DNA of 64,000 nucleotides from MFD01213-c1 sp963704405 (GCA_963704405.1 OY969903.1:1426001-1490000), one strand, 5' to 3'; positions 37,572-47,442 are shown, counted from the stretch's first letter. The notes: a model not told the origin generated them from the letters alone. Numbers and translations: made by a program.

Positions 37572-38573
37572 ATGGAAAGCAGGCAGCTCGGCAGTTCTTC
37601 AGTTTACGTCTCACCCGTCATCTTCGGCGCATGGGCCATCGGCGGATGGATGTGGGGCGGTAACGAAGAGAAAGATTCACTCGACGCCATCCGAACCGCC
37701 CTCGACAGCGGCATCACCACCATCGACACCGCCGCCATCTATGGAATGGGTTACAGCGAAGAGCTTGTCGGCAAGGCGATCAAGGGCCGCCGCGACAAAG
37801 TCGTCATTGCCACCAAGTGCGGCATGCGCTGGGACAGTGAAGTCGGTTCCGATCCCTGGCCGCAGAAAGACACCGGGGGGAAAGATGTCATTATCCGCAA
37901 AAATGGAAAAGCCGACAGTATCTCCTTCGAATGTGAACAGAGCCTTAAGCGTCTCGGCGTAGATGTGATTGACCTCTACCAAATCCATTGGCCCGATGTC
38001 AGCACACCTCCTGAAGAAACAATCGGCGCGATGGAAAAGCTCCGTCGGCAGGGAAAAGTCCGCGCCATCGGCACAAGCAATTACGACGTGGAATGGCTCA
38101 AACGGGGAGTTACCGCCGGCCCCATCGCCAGTAATCAGCCGCCGTATAGCATCCTCCAGCGCGGAATCGAAAAGGATGTTCTGCCGTTCTGCCGCGAACA
38201 CAACATTGGAACCATCTGCTACTCCCCGATGGAGCGCGGCCTGCTCACCGGCAAAGTCAGCCCCGAACGCATCTTCCCGTCCGACGATCACCGCTCGAGA
38301 CATCCATTCTTCACCACGGAAAATCGCAAGCGCATCCTTGCCGCCCTGGAACAGGTAAAGCCCATCGCCGACCGCCACCGCGTAAGTTATGCCCAGCTCA
38401 TCATCAACTGGACTTTTCATCAGCCTGGCATCACCGCCGCCATCGTGGGCGCTCGAAATGCCGAGCAAGCCGAGCATAACGCCAAGGCGATGAACTTCAC
38501 GCTGGCGCCGGAAGAGTACAGGCAGATTCGCGAAATATTCGATCCTGTTGCCGAGGCGCTGAAGCGAAAATAA
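37572..38573 (+). CDS. Aldo/keto reductase
   Basis: The 333-residue protein starts at an ATG behind AAGGAG. The catalytic tetrad is visible: the aspartate in TIDTAAIYG, the tyrosine in that same YG turn, the lysine in VIATKCG and the histidine in YQIHWPD. GTSNYDVEWL and the NADPH-binding segment AAIVGARNAEQAEHNA complete the barrel. It reduces an aldehyde or ketone with NADPH in the cytoplasm. It resembles the YghZ/general-stress branch in length. Substrate unknown. Confidence 0.92.
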   Translation: MESRQLGSSSVYVSPVIFGAWAIGGWMWGGNEEKDSLDAIRTALDSGITTIDTAAIYGMGYSEELVGKAIKGRRDKVVIATKCGMRWDSEVGSDPWPQKDTGGKDVIIRKNGKADSISFECEQSLKRLGVDVIDLYQIHWPDVSTPPEETIGAMEKLRRQGKVRAIGTSNYDVEWLKRGVTAGPIASNQPPYSILQRGIEKDVLPFCREHNIGTICYSPMERGLLTGKVSPERIFPSDDHRSRHPFFTTENRKRILAALEQVKPIADRHRVSYAQLIINWTFHQPGITAAIVGARNAEQAEHNAKAMNFTLAPEEYRQIREIFDPVAEALKRK

Positions 38574-38850
38574 AACGCGCTGTGCCTCAGCGTCCCTGCG
38601 CGAGTTACTCTTGCTTATCCATGCTCTTCATGTCCCTTCACGGGCAATTCTTCAAGCCAGCACCGCTTGATGTCCCACCGCATCAAGCCGATAATCCCGC
38701 CATGAACCATCGCTTGAACCGAACGGCCCACGTGCATTAGGGGTGACATCACCGCGAATTTCGCGGCTGAAAATCATCCCTGCCGCCACGGCTCGCCGTT
38801 CGCATCGAGCGATGGTTTTTTCTTTGATCGCAACTGAACTGAGATTCGCT

Positions 38851-40392
38851 ATGAGCAGCCGCTTTTACATCACCACCCCCATCTATTACCCCAACGGCGA
38901 GCCGCACCTTGGCCACGTCTACACAACGCTCTGCGCCGACACCCTCGCCCGCTATCACCGTCTTGCCGGCGACGAAACATTCTTTCTGACCGGCACCGAC
39001 GAGCACGGCCTGAAGATGACCAAGGAAGCCGCCGAGCAGAATATCGAGCCGGGCACGCTCGCCGATCGATACGCGGCGTCGTTCGAAAATCTCTGGAAAG
39101 AACTCCACGTCACCAACGACGATTTCATCCGCACCACCCAGCCGCGCCACAAGATTTCCGTGCAGAAAATCGTCGAGCAGATGCTCGCCAGCGGCGACAT
39201 TTATCCCGGCAGCTACGAAGGATGGTATGACGTCGGCCAGGAAGAATTCGTTACTGAAACCGAAGCCAAGGAGAACGGCTACAAGTCAAAAGTCAGCGAC
39301 AAACCGCTCGTGAAACATGCGGAGAAAAGCTATTTCTTCCGCCTCACCAGATACGCCGATCGCGTGCTGAAGCACATCGAATCAAATCCCCATTTCATCC
39401 AGCCCGAAAGCAGGCGGAATGAAGTGGTGTCGAAGTTGAAGGCAGGCGTCGCCGATCTGTCGATCAGCCGCGCCACGCTGAAGTGGGGCGTGCCGATGCC
39501 CAACGATCCCGACCATGTCGTTTATGTCTGGATCGATGCCCTGAGCAACTACATCACGGCGCTCGGTTATGGCGCCGATGACGACGCCAGATTCAGGAAG
39601 TTCTGGCCGGTCGATGTTCATCTGATTGGCAAAGAGATCATGTGGTTCCACACGGTCTATTGGCCGGCGATGCTCTTCAGCCTCAATCTGCCGCTGCCCA
39701 AAGCCGTTTTCGCCCATGGCTGGTGGACCAGCGACGGCAAGAAGATGAGCAAATCGATGGGCAACTTCATCGGCCTGGCAAATCTCCGCGAGGTGGCCGC
39801 CAGGCACAGCCTTGATGCCCTGCGATATTATCTGATCCGCGCTGCGCCCTTCGGATCTGATCTGGACTGGAGCGAAAAAGAATTCAACGCCGCCTATTTT
39901 GAGCTGTCGAAGAAACTCGGCAACTGCCTGAACCGCACGACCAACATGACCAGCCGCTATCGCGAAAATGTGGTGCCGGCGGCGGGGGAGTTGCACGAGA
40001 TTGATCGTAATGTCATCGCGCAGATCGAAGCGTTACCCGCAAAACTCGCCGACGCGTATAGCCGATATGCCCTGCAGGAATGTGCCCTGCTTCCGATAGA
40101 AGTGGTGCGGGCGATCGACGGTTACATTGAAGCGACCGCCCCGTTTAAGCTGGCGAAAGATCCCGCGCAGGCCGGCCGACTGGATACAGTTTTGAACACA
40201 CTCGTTCGCGGAATGCACGCCGTCCTGGTCGGCCTGCTGCCGATCCTGCCGGACAAAGCCGCATCAGGTTTAAAGCAGCTTGGTGTGAATGCCCAAGGCA
40301 GGAATCTCCCCGATCTATTCGTGGCTGCTCCTGCCCCTGGAGCCAAACTCGGCGAAGGGCACGCACTCTTCCCCGCGATGGAACAGAAGTAA
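38851..40392 (+). CDS. metG: Methionyl-tRNA synthetase
   Basis: The 513-residue enzyme begins RFYITTPIYYPNGEPHLGHVY, with HLGH as the first class-I signature, and has the second, GKKMSKSMGN, near residue 300. ATNSY-type anticodon-binding helices follow. It charges tRNA-Met in the cytoplasm. This is the short form without the C-terminal tRNA-binding domain. I preferred the ATG at 38851 over the longer open frame, since the family starts at SSRFYIT. The 277-base leader holds a long-range inverted repeat followed by a T-run. Confidence 0.96.
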   Translation: MSSRFYITTPIYYPNGEPHLGHVYTTLCADTLARYHRLAGDETFFLTGTDEHGLKMTKEAAEQNIEPGTLADRYAASFENLWKELHVTNDDFIRTTQPRHKISVQKIVEQMLASGDIYPGSYEGWYDVGQEEFVTETEAKENGYKSKVSDKPLVKHAEKSYFFRLTRYADRVLKHIESNPHFIQPESRRNEVVSKLKAGVADLSISRATLKWGVPMPNDPDHVVYVWIDALSNYITALGYGADDDARFRKFWPVDVHLIGKEIMWFHTVYWPAMLFSLNLPLPKAVFAHGWWTSDGKKMSKSMGNFIGLANLREVAARHSLDALRYYLIRAAPFGSDLDWSEKEFNAAYFELSKKLGNCLNRTTNMTSRYRENVVPAAGELHEIDRNVIAQIEALPAKLADAYSRYALQECALLPIEVVRAIDGYIEATAPFKLAKDPAQAGRLDTVLNTLVRGMHAVLVGLLPILPDKAASGLKQLGVNAQGRNLPDLFVAAPAPGAKLGEGHALFPAMEQK

Positions 40393-40469
40393 TCACCAGC
40401 TCAATTGCGAGGCCGCGGGCCGCGGAATACATTGCCGAACCGGGACCAGATTTCACAGGAACGCAGGAC

Positions 40470-41861
40470 ATGATCGAAAAGATTTTCAAAGCGTACGATT
40501 GCCGCGCGACTTATCCCACGCCATTGAATGAGGAAAACGCCTGGAAGGTGGGCCACGCGACCGCGCAGTTTCTGAAGCGCAGCCGCGAGAAGCTGACAGC
40601 CGACCACAAGGTGAAGAATGAGAACACCATCGTGGTTGGCCGCGACATGCGTCCCAGCTCGCCCGATCTCGCCCGCGCCCTGATCGACGGCATCCGCTCC
40701 ACCGGCATGAACGTCATCGATGTCGGCATGATCGACACTTCGTTCATCTATTTCGCAATCAACGAGCTCGACACCGTCGGCGGCATCCAAACCACCGCAT
40801 CGCACAATCCCATTCAGTACAACGGATTCAAAATCAGCGGCCCCAAGGCCAAGCCCATCGGCGCCGCCACCGGCCTCGATGATATCAAACGCATCGCCAC
40901 CGGTTTGCGCGTCGGTCAGACGGGCCTGAAGGGCACGCTGGAAGAAGCCGACCTTTGGCCGCAATACAAAAAGACCGTGCTGAAATTCCTGGATCTCAAG
41001 CGTCCGCTCCGCGTTGCGATTGACGCCAGCAATGGCATGGGCGGTAAGATGATCCCGGCAGTCTTCGGCGATGTGCCCAACCTCGAAATCGTCCCCATCC
41101 TCTTTGAAATCACCGGCAGCTTCGTGCATGAGCCCAACCCGCTCGTCGAATCCAATCTCGATATGCTCAAGCAGAAAATGAGCGAGACGCCCTGCGATTT
41201 TGGCGCCTGCTTTGACGGCGACGCCGACCGCTGCATGTTCCTCGACGAAAACCGCAAATACATCGGCTCCGACATGATCACCGCGCTGCTGGCGAAGGAT
41301 TTTCTCGCCCGCCCGGAAAACAAAGGCGCCACCGTCGTCTATGACCTGCGATCCAGCCACGTCGTCCCCGATGAAATCATCGCCTCCGGCGGTGTCCCCC
41401 GGCGCGACCGGGTCGGTCACGCCTTCATCAAAAAAACCATGGCCGACACCAAAGCCGTCTTCGGCGGAGAGCTTTCCGGCCACATTTATTTCCGCGACTA
41501 TTATTTCGCCGACTCCGCCGCCGTCGCGTTCGCCAGAATGCTGTCGGTCATCTCTGCCCAGGACAAATCCCTCGGTAATCTGATGAAGCCTTTCTACCGC
41601 TACAGCCAGAGCGGCGAAATCAACTTCGAAGTCGAAGACAAAGACGCCAAGATCCGCGAGATCGCCGAGATTTATAAGAAGGCCAAGGTCGATTACCTCG
41701 ACGGCATCACCGTCGATCTCGGCGACTGGTGGTTTAACGTCCGCAAGAGCAACACCGAACCCCTGCTCCGCCTGAACCTCGAAGCCAAACTCCCCGGCCA
41801 GCTCGAAGAAAAATTCCGCGAACTCAAACGCATCCTCGGCGAGCCGTCGCATGGCCATTGA
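40470..41861 (+). CDS. Phosphomannomutase/phosphoglucomutase
   Basis: The 463-residue enzyme belongs to the alpha-D-phosphohexomutase superfamily: TTASHNPIQYNGFK with the phosphoserine, DGDADRCMFLD with the magnesium-binding aspartates, GGELSGHIYFRDYY for sugar binding and VRKSNTEPLLRLN for phosphate binding. It interconverts hexose 1- and 6-phosphates, supplying GDP-mannose or UDP-glucose for surface glycans, which suits the many glycosyltransferases nearby. The gap after metG is 77 bases, and co-transcription is possible. Confidence 0.93.
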   Translation: MIEKIFKAYDCRATYPTPLNEENAWKVGHATAQFLKRSREKLTADHKVKNENTIVVGRDMRPSSPDLARALIDGIRSTGMNVIDVGMIDTSFIYFAINELDTVGGIQTTASHNPIQYNGFKISGPKAKPIGAATGLDDIKRIATGLRVGQTGLKGTLEEADLWPQYKKTVLKFLDLKRPLRVAIDASNGMGGKMIPAVFGDVPNLEIVPILFEITGSFVHEPNPLVESNLDMLKQKMSETPCDFGACFDGDADRCMFLDENRKYIGSDMITALLAKDFLARPENKGATVVYDLRSSHVVPDEIIASGGVPRRDRVGHAFIKKTMADTKAVFGGELSGHIYFRDYYFADSAAVAFARMLSVISAQDKSLGNLMKPFYRYSQSGEINFEVEDKDAKIREIAEIYKKAKVDYLDGITVDLGDWWFNVRKSNTEPLLRLNLEAKLPGQLEEKFRELKRILGEPSHGH

Positions 41862-42006
41862 GCCGATGTGAACGCCTGTTCACCACGGCGCCAAGCATGC
41901 AGAAATACTGATTCCATACACGCTCCGCTGAAAACGTCACCGTGGCACGAGCCTCTGGCCGCGCTATATATTTGAATTGCCGTGCCTTACTGAATCCACG
42001 CATGAC

Positions 42007-43302
42007 TCATGCCGGCTCAGGAGTCACAGCCATATCCCCCGCGATTTCCTCACTCGCTCCATCCGGCGTCTCCCCCTCTTCGGCCTTCTCCGCCAATTCT
42101 GTTTTCATCAGTTCCCGCAGCAGCACCGTTGCGAACGCGCCTGCCGGCAAGGTGAATGCGACTGTAATATGCGCCCCATGTTCATCCACACCCGCCGCCA
42201 GGTCGATATCGCCGGGCTTCACGCGCAGCGGCCTCCGGGCCCCTTTGACCCGCATCTTTCCGCTCTGGCGGAAATCGGCGGCAGTCAGGTTCACCGTCGC
42301 TAGCGCTTCCTGCTCCAGTACCAGCGGCCGGCCTTCCGGGAACGTCATGCGATATCCCACCAGCGGCCCAGTCGGACTGATCTCAAACGCATCGCAACGA
42401 ATCTGCTCCGCCGCCAGATCTTCAACGCGGAAGCAAGCGCCGTTCTCGTGTTTGTATGCCAGATCGCCATCAATCAGCTTGTCGATCGTTTCGATTCGCC
42501 GGGCGAGCACTTCATTGAACATCCGTGATTGAAGCGCCGAAACCCACAGCCGCCGAATCTTTTCATCAATCGCATGCACGGCGGCGGAAGGCCGATGCGT
42601 CTTCATCAGCCGCGCCAGAACCCGCCGCTCCATCCCACCTGAGCGAGGCCAAAGCCGCATCGCCTCCGTATTATCGCGGCGGTCAAATGCCCGCCTCGCC
42701 TCGACTGTTCGCCCGTCATCCAGTTCCGCATCCGGCGAACCAAGCAGCAGCCGAAGCACTGCTTCGTTGTCGCTGCGGATCAGGGCCGCGCCGAGCAGGT
42801 CATTGTTGTTCCGCCGCCCAAACCGCTGCTCGCCAAAGAAGTTCGGCATGCCCCGCCGTTGAAGAATGTCCACCGCCGGCTTTAGTTTGACTACATCCGT
42901 CGGATTTACTTCACGGATTTTGATCGCGAATCGATTCCCCGCCAGGTGCCCCAGCCGCAGCTTGTTTCCATGACGAGCCGCCCATTGCACCGTCATGCCG
43001 GGCAGCGATGCGCTCATCACCGTTTCGGGCGTAGTGCCCTGGATCGAAAAGATCTGCCGCGTGATTGCATGCGCATCCTTCATCCCCGCATAACCGATAT
43101 CGCGCGATGAAACCTTCAGCACGGCGGCCAGCCGATGAATCGCCTCGAACGTGGTGACGCCCGTCTTCTGAATTTCGCAGTAGACGTGTTCGCCTTCGCC
43201 GCTGGCTTCGTACAGTGGAAGTTCCTGCACAAAGAAGTCTTCAGGCCGCTGCTTGATGACACCGCCGACACCGGGGAATTCTGGAGTGAGATAAGGGAGC
43301 AT
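42007..43302 (-). CDS. truD: tRNA pseudouridine synthase TruD
   Basis: The 431-residue protein begins VIKQRPEDFFVQELPLYE, typical of TruD, and carries IGYAGMKDAHAITRQ with the catalytic aspartate near residue 80. NFFGEQRFGRRNN follows, then the TRUD insertion domain. It makes pseudouridine 13 in tRNA-Glu. It is longer than the E. coli enzyme (349), mostly through the central insert and an acidic tail. It lies downstream of rpsI, separated by a terminator-like hairpin. Confidence 0.94.
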   Translation of the reverse strand: MLPYLTPEFPGVGGVIKQRPEDFFVQELPLYEASGEGEHVYCEIQKTGVTTFEAIHRLAAVLKVSSRDIGYAGMKDAHAITRQIFSIQGTTPETVMSASLPGMTVQWAARHGNKLRLGHLAGNRFAIKIREVNPTDVVKLKPAVDILQRRGMPNFFGEQRFGRRNNNDLLGAALIRSDNEAVLRLLLGSPDAELDDGRTVEARRAFDRRDNTEAMRLWPRSGGMERRVLARLMKTHRPSAAVHAIDEKIRRLWVSALQSRMFNEVLARRIETIDKLIDGDLAYKHENGACFRVEDLAAEQIRCDAFEISPTGPLVGYRMTFPEGRPLVLEQEALATVNLTAADFRQSGKMRVKGARRPLRVKPGDIDLAAGVDEHGAHITVAFTLPAGAFATVLLRELMKTELAEKAEEGETPDGASEEIAGDMAVTPEPA

Positions 43303-43348
43303 GGGAAATTAATTGTACGGGAATTTTGCGGCACATTGAAAAGCAAAG

Positions 43349-43375
43349 AACCCGGAGCCATGAATGCTCCGGGTT
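43349..43375 (-). terminator. Intrinsic terminator of the rplM-rpsI operon
   Basis: A perfect 10-base stem (AACCCGGAGC and GCTCCGGGTT) with a seven-base loop follows the rpsI stop by 33 bases. On the reverse strand it is followed by a T-rich run (CTTTGCTTTT), as for factor-independent termination. It separates the ribosomal genes from truD. Confidence 0.75.
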
Positions 43376-43408
43376 CCGCTCGTATTGCTTCGACGGGCGC
43401 AGAACCAA

Positions 43409-43861
43409 TTATCGCTTGGAGAACTGGAACCGTCGGCGGGCGCCGCGCTGGCCGTATTTTTTACGTTCCTTCATGCGGCTGTCGCGCGTCATGAATCCGG
43501 CGTTACGAAGCGCGCCTTCCAGCGACTGGTCATACTTCAGCAGCGCTCGCCCCAGGCCCATGACGATCGCGCCGGCCTGGCCGGTCGGACCGCCACCGGT
43601 GCAGTTGGCGAAGATGTCCAGCTTGCCGCCGGTGTTGGTCACTTCCAGCGGGCCGAAGATGCTCTTGCGGTCTCGCTCATTGGTCAGGTATTCGTTGAGC
43701 GTGCGGCCATTCAATTCGATCTTGCCGGAACCCGGCGCGATGCGAACTCGGGCGACGGCGCTCTTGCGGCGACCCACGCCCCACACAAACTTTCGGTTTG
43801 GCATGGCGGAGGTATCCTGCGGGTTGGTTTCGACGGCGGTGGGGGTGGTTGCTTCAGACAT
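43409..43861 (-). CDS. rpsI: 30S ribosomal protein S9
   Basis: The 150-residue protein contains KFVWGVGRRKSAVARVRI at residues 24-41 and ends RKKYGQRGARRRFQFSKR, the basic tail that contacts the P-site tRNA. The first 20 residues (Thr/Val/Glu-rich) are an extension relative to E. coli S9. It is encoded after rplM with a 41-base gap, the universal bacterial pair. Confidence 0.97.
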   Translation of the reverse strand: MSEATTPTAVETNPQDTSAMPNRKFVWGVGRRKSAVARVRIAPGSGKIELNGRTLNEYLTNERDRKSIFGPLEVTNTGGKLDIFANCTGGGPTGQAGAIVMGLGRALLKYDQSLEGALRNAGFMTRDSRMKERKKYGQRGARRRFQFSKR

Positions 43862-43902
43862 AAGCGGCTGTGGCTGTTACGGGGTGTTGGTGGTCCGATC
43901 GC

Positions 43903-44334
43903 TTACGCGAACTTCAATTCCTTCGGCTGCTGGGCGGAGTGCGGGTGCTCCGTACCCGTGTAAATCTTCAGCTTCGTGAGCATGTTGCGCCCAATCTTGT
44001 TCTTGGGCAGCATTCGTTTCACCGCAAGCTGCAGCAGGCGCTCGGGGTGCTGTTCCTGCATGGTCTTGTATGAATAAATATGGCGGCCGCCCGGATAGCG
44101 GGAATACGTGTCGTATTCGATCACGTCCGCTTTCTTGCCGGTGACGCGAATCTTCTCGGCGTTTAATACAATCACAAAGTCGCCGGTCTCGACATGCGGG
44201 GTGAAGCTCGCCTTGTGCTTGCCTTGCAGGATGACCGCGATCTTCGCGGCAATGCGCCCCAGAACCTGGTCCGTGGCGTCCACCACGTGCCAGTCGGCGG
44301 CAATTTCGCCCGGCTTGGGCATAGTCGTGCTCAT
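43903..44334 (-). CDS. rplM: 50S ribosomal protein L13
   Basis: The 143-residue protein shows ADWHVVDATDQVLGRIA, GDFVIVLNAEKIRVTGKK and AVKRMLPKNKIGRNML, all conserved in L13, an early assembly protein of the large subunit. I chose the ATG at 44334, with AAGGAAT 7 bases upstream, over a longer frame to 44379; it gives the standard length. First gene of the rplM-rpsI unit. Confidence 0.97.
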   Translation of the reverse strand: MSTTMPKPGEIAADWHVVDATDQVLGRIAAKIAVILQGKHKASFTPHVETGDFVIVLNAEKIRVTGKKADVIEYDTYSRYPGGRHIYSYKTMQEQHPERLLQLAVKRMLPKNKIGRNMLTKLKIYTGTEHPHSAQQPKELKFA

Positions 44335-44703
44335 GATCAATTCCTTATCGATTCGCAGACAGTCAAAAGGATTCTGCACCGACCGTTTGCAATAACGGCC
44401 TCGTTTACAGCTTCGCCGAAGATCAGGCGATAAATTCCCCGGAGCGGTCAGAGTCTGGCCGCCTGCGAGGAATCGAGCAGTCTATCGCTGCCACCCGGCC
44501 TGTCAAGAGAACCCTTCCGCCGTCCACAAGGCCAATTATTGCTCACATGCCCCAGAAAAAGGCGCAAATTTATCAACCGCCTCGGCGATCACCTGTTGAC
44601 AGGAGAATAATAAATTTTACAAAATTTGAGAAATTGGTGAATCTATGCATAGCTAAGTATTAACACGGCGTTATACTTGGCGCACACATGCGGAGGATGA
44701 CCC
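44335..44703. other. Divergent control region between rplM and the NfuN-domain gene
   Basis: No gene lies in these 369 bases. The right half (44600-44680) is A+T-rich and holds the rightward promoter candidates; the left half should hold the rplM promoter and its leader. A ribosomal-protein leader structure is possible but I could not draw one with confidence. Confidence 0.4.
44596..44623 (+). promoter_or_regulatory. Possible sigma-70-type promoter
   Basis: TTGACA at 44596-44601 is a perfect -35 box; TACAAA at 44618-44623 is a fair -10 box at 16 bases spacing, in A+T-rich DNA upstream of the NfuN-domain gene. A separate TATACT at 44672 is an alternative -10. Not proven. Confidence 0.35.
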
Positions 44704-44985
44704 ATGGGCTTGGCGGTTGATAACATCCAACCAACGCCGAATCCAAACGCGTTTAAGTTTATTCTGGACAGGCCGATAAGCGATCAGCCCACCAGTTTTT
44801 TCAACGCCGGTTCGGCCAAAGATCATCCGCTGGCGGCGAAACTGTTCGACATCCCAGGCGTCAGCAGCCTGTTGCTTTTAGGCGACTTCATCACGATTAA
44901 CAAAAGTCCCGAAGCTCGCTGGGCCGATATCAAAGGCAAGGTCGAGCAAGTCCTTGCAGAGACACCGGTCGAGGCTTCAAAATAG
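44704..44985 (+). CDS. NfuN-domain protein (iron-sulfur scaffold N-terminal domain only)
   Basis: The 93-residue protein matches the N-terminal domain of Nfu/NifU: IQPTPNPNAFKFILDRPI at the start and LFDIPGVSSLLLLGDFITI in the middle. It lacks the CxxC of the C-terminal scaffold domain, so it cannot hold a cluster alone; stand-alone NfuN proteins may help protein interactions in iron-sulfur assembly. A GGAGG site lies 7-8 bases before the ATG, and a strong terminator follows, so the gene is a single unit. Confidence 0.85.
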   Translation: MGLAVDNIQPTPNPNAFKFILDRPISDQPTSFFNAGSAKDHPLAAKLFDIPGVSSLLLLGDFITINKSPEARWADIKGKVEQVLAETPVEASK

Positions 44986-45065
44986 AGAAATTATGCGGGT
45001 TTTTCAGCGAACCCGACACACGAAACGCACGTATTACTAAGTGCGAAGTGTTTCTTCCCTCCTTA

Positions 45066-45100
45066 CCCCGTAGGTCTCACCCACGCCTACGGGGTTTTTT
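45066..45100 (+). terminator. Strong intrinsic terminator after the NfuN-domain gene
   Basis: CCCCGTAGG and CCTACGGGG form a perfect 9-base stem around an 11-base loop, directly followed by six T. A textbook factor-independent terminator, 80 bases after the stop codon, separating the gene from ribF. Confidence 0.92.
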
Positions 45101-45279
45101 GTTGCGCCAATTTTTAACGATCGAATTTACAGCCTTTACGAAAGGCGTGGACAGCTTTTCCAATATTGGAATGCCCACTAAGGACTGTGACCCGCTCAAG
45201 GCTCCCGTCTCCCCGAGAGATTCAGGGTGAAAGGCGTTCGACGTCGCGGCTGCCGCGGATATCATCTGCGTCAAGGATC

Positions 45280-46237
45280 ATGGTCGTACTTCACGGAATT
45301 AGCGGGCTGAAGCAGTTGCCGGGCGGTGTGGTGCTGTCCGTCGGGAATTTCGACGGTGTTCATCGCGGGCATCGGCGGATTCTCGAATTGGCCAATGAGC
45401 TGCGCTCGGAGGCGGGGATTTCTGTGGTGACGTTTGAGCCGCATCCGTTGACGGTGATTCGACCCCAGTTGGCTCCGCCGAGGTTGACGTTGCTGGCGAT
45501 GAAGCAGGCCCTGCTCGAGCCGCTGGGGGTGGATCACCTGGTGGTGCTGCCGCCGACGCCTGAGGTGTTGAATCTGACAGCCGAAGATTTCTGGCGCATC
45601 CTGCGCGACGACGTGCGGCCATCGCACATGATCGAAGGCGAATCATTCAGCTTCGGCAAGGGCCGCAGCGGATCGATTGAGCGGCTTCGCGAATGGGCGA
45701 CCGCCAGCGACGTGAAACTGCACGTCATCGATCCCGTGCGCATTCCGCTGTTGGATTTGCAGGTACGCGCCGGTCAGCAGTTCGCTGATCCGCTGGCTCC
45801 TCATCCATGGCCGCGTCCGCGAGGCGGCCATCTGCCTCGCGCACCCATACACCCTCGAAGGTCTCGTCGTTCAGGGCTTCCAACGCGGCCGAACCATCGG
45901 CGTTCCAACCGCTAACCTCGACTGCGGCGACCAACTCATCCCCGCAGAAGGCGTTTACGCAGGACGCTGCACCATCGCAGGCGTCACCTGGCCCGCGGCA
46001 ATCAGCATCGGCACCATGCCCACATTCGGGGAAAACCAATTGCAGGTCGAAGTTCATCTCGTTGGGTTTGAAGGAGGCCTGTACGGGAAAACCCTGCGCG
46101 TCGAGATGATCGACTGGCTGCGCGAGCAATGGAAATTCCCCAGCGTCGATGCGCTGAAAGACCGGATGAAGGGGGATATTGCGCAGGTGAAGGAGCGCGC
46201 CGGTCTTGAACTGGTCGATCCGATCGCACAGATGTAG
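45280..46237 (+). CDS. ribF: Bifunctional riboflavin kinase/FAD synthetase (frameshifted)
   Basis: Read through one extra base, the protein has about 318 residues. The N-terminal FAD synthetase half shows SVGNFDGVHRGH with the nucleotide-binding histidines, FEPHPLTV and a serine-rich SSSLIR end; the C-terminal kinase half shows RTIGVPTANL and AISIGTMPTFGEN. It makes FMN and FAD in the cytoplasm. The frame slips at about 45771-45773, where RA must run into VSSSLIRWLL; removing one G repairs it. Codons before the slip mostly end in G, those after mostly in C, so the two halves differ in composition. Confidence 0.9.
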
Positions 46238-46366
46238 GAAGCGCATTCCACAGGGCAATCACGGTGGATTTTATGTCCCTGGTCCCTTCTCCCCGCACGC
46301 CGAAGTACGGGATTTGACATGTCGCGCACGTGCGTCTTGAGAGGCGCACCCTTATTATCCCCGCAT

Positions 46367-47368
46367 ATGCCGGATCAGTATCAAGCAATTTTAGATGTCC
46401 TGGGTCGATCCAGACGCGTGCTCGTCACGACGCACGTGCGGCCTGATGGAGACGCGCTCGGAAGTTCCGCGGCTTTGGTGCTGGGGATGCGGGCAAAGGG
46501 GATTGATGCCCATGTCGTTTTATTGAGTCACCTTCCGACAAAATATTCGTTTGTTTTTCGGGAACTGGAAATTTCGCATACGGATGTGGAAAAGGGTTGG
46601 CCGGAGTCGTTGTCGCTGGATGCCTTTGATGCCTTGGTGGTCGTGGATACGGGCACCTGGTCGCAGTTGCCGGCGTTGCGGGAGCGGGTGGAAAAGTGGC
46701 CCAGGCCTAAGCTGGTGGTGGATCATCATCTGACGCAGGAAAACTGGGCGGATGCGAAGTTGGTCGTGACAGAGGCGGCGGCGGCGGGCGAAATTGTCGC
46801 TGAATTGCTCGAGCGATGGGGCGTGCAACTGACCGAGAAGATCGCCAAGGCGCTGTTTCTGGCGATCGCTTCGGATACCGGGTGGTTTCAGTTTTCCAAT
46901 ACCCGGCCATACACCCTGCGCCTGGCGGCAAAGCTGATGGAAGCAGGCGTGAATACGGATCAGCTTTATCAGTTGCTGTATCAGAATGAACGGGCCGAGC
47001 GGGTTGCGCTGCAGACGCGGGCGCAGGAGACGCTGGAACTGCTGGTGGATCAGAAGCTGGCGGTGATGCGGGTGGCGAAGGGGGATTTCACGCGGACGAA
47101 GGCGAATGTGCCGGATACGGAGAATCTGATCAATGTGCCGCTGCAGATTCGGGCGGTGGAGGTTTCGCTGCTGTTTGTTGAGCCGCCGGATGGAGGGGCG
47201 ATCCGCGTCAGTTTGCGGAGCAAGGGAAGCTTGGATGTGGCGCGCTTCGCCGAGCAATTCGGAGGCGGCGGGCACGCGCGTGCGGCCGGGTTGAAAGTCG
47301 CCGGCACGCTTCAAGCGGTGCATGACCAGGTTGTAGGAGCGATGGCCGCAAAATTGAGCGGGCGCTGA
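46367..47368 (+). CDS. nrnA: Bifunctional oligoribonuclease/pAp phosphatase, DHH family
   Basis: About 333 residues from the ATG at 46367. The DHH motifs appear in order: THVRPDGDALGSS, VVVDTGTWSQ, VVDHHLTQ and ASDTGWFQFSN; the DHHA1 part ends FGGGGHARAAG. Such enzymes degrade 2-5 nucleotide RNAs and dephosphorylate pAp using manganese. In bacteria without Orn they finish RNA decay. The start at 46319 would add 16 residues without conservation. Confidence 0.92.
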   Translation: MPDQYQAILDVLGRSRRVLVTTHVRPDGDALGSSAALVLGMRAKGIDAHVVLLSHLPTKYSFVFRELEISHTDVEKGWPESLSLDAFDALVVVDTGTWSQLPALRERVEKWPRPKLVVDHHLTQENWADAKLVVTEAAAAGEIVAELLERWGVQLTEKIAKALFLAIASDTGWFQFSNTRPYTLRLAAKLMEAGVNTDQLYQLLYQNERAERVALQTRAQETLELLVDQKLAVMRVAKGDFTRTKANVPDTENLINVPLQIRAVEVSLLFVEPPDGGAIRVSLRSKGSLDVARFAEQFGGGGHARAAGLKVAGTLQAVHDQVVGAMAAKLSGR

Positions 47369-47442
47369 TTGACCGTGAAAAGCCGAACATTTTTTAGGCG
47401 CCGCCGGACATCACAGAATTCTGGCGTCGACTGAAATACTAT

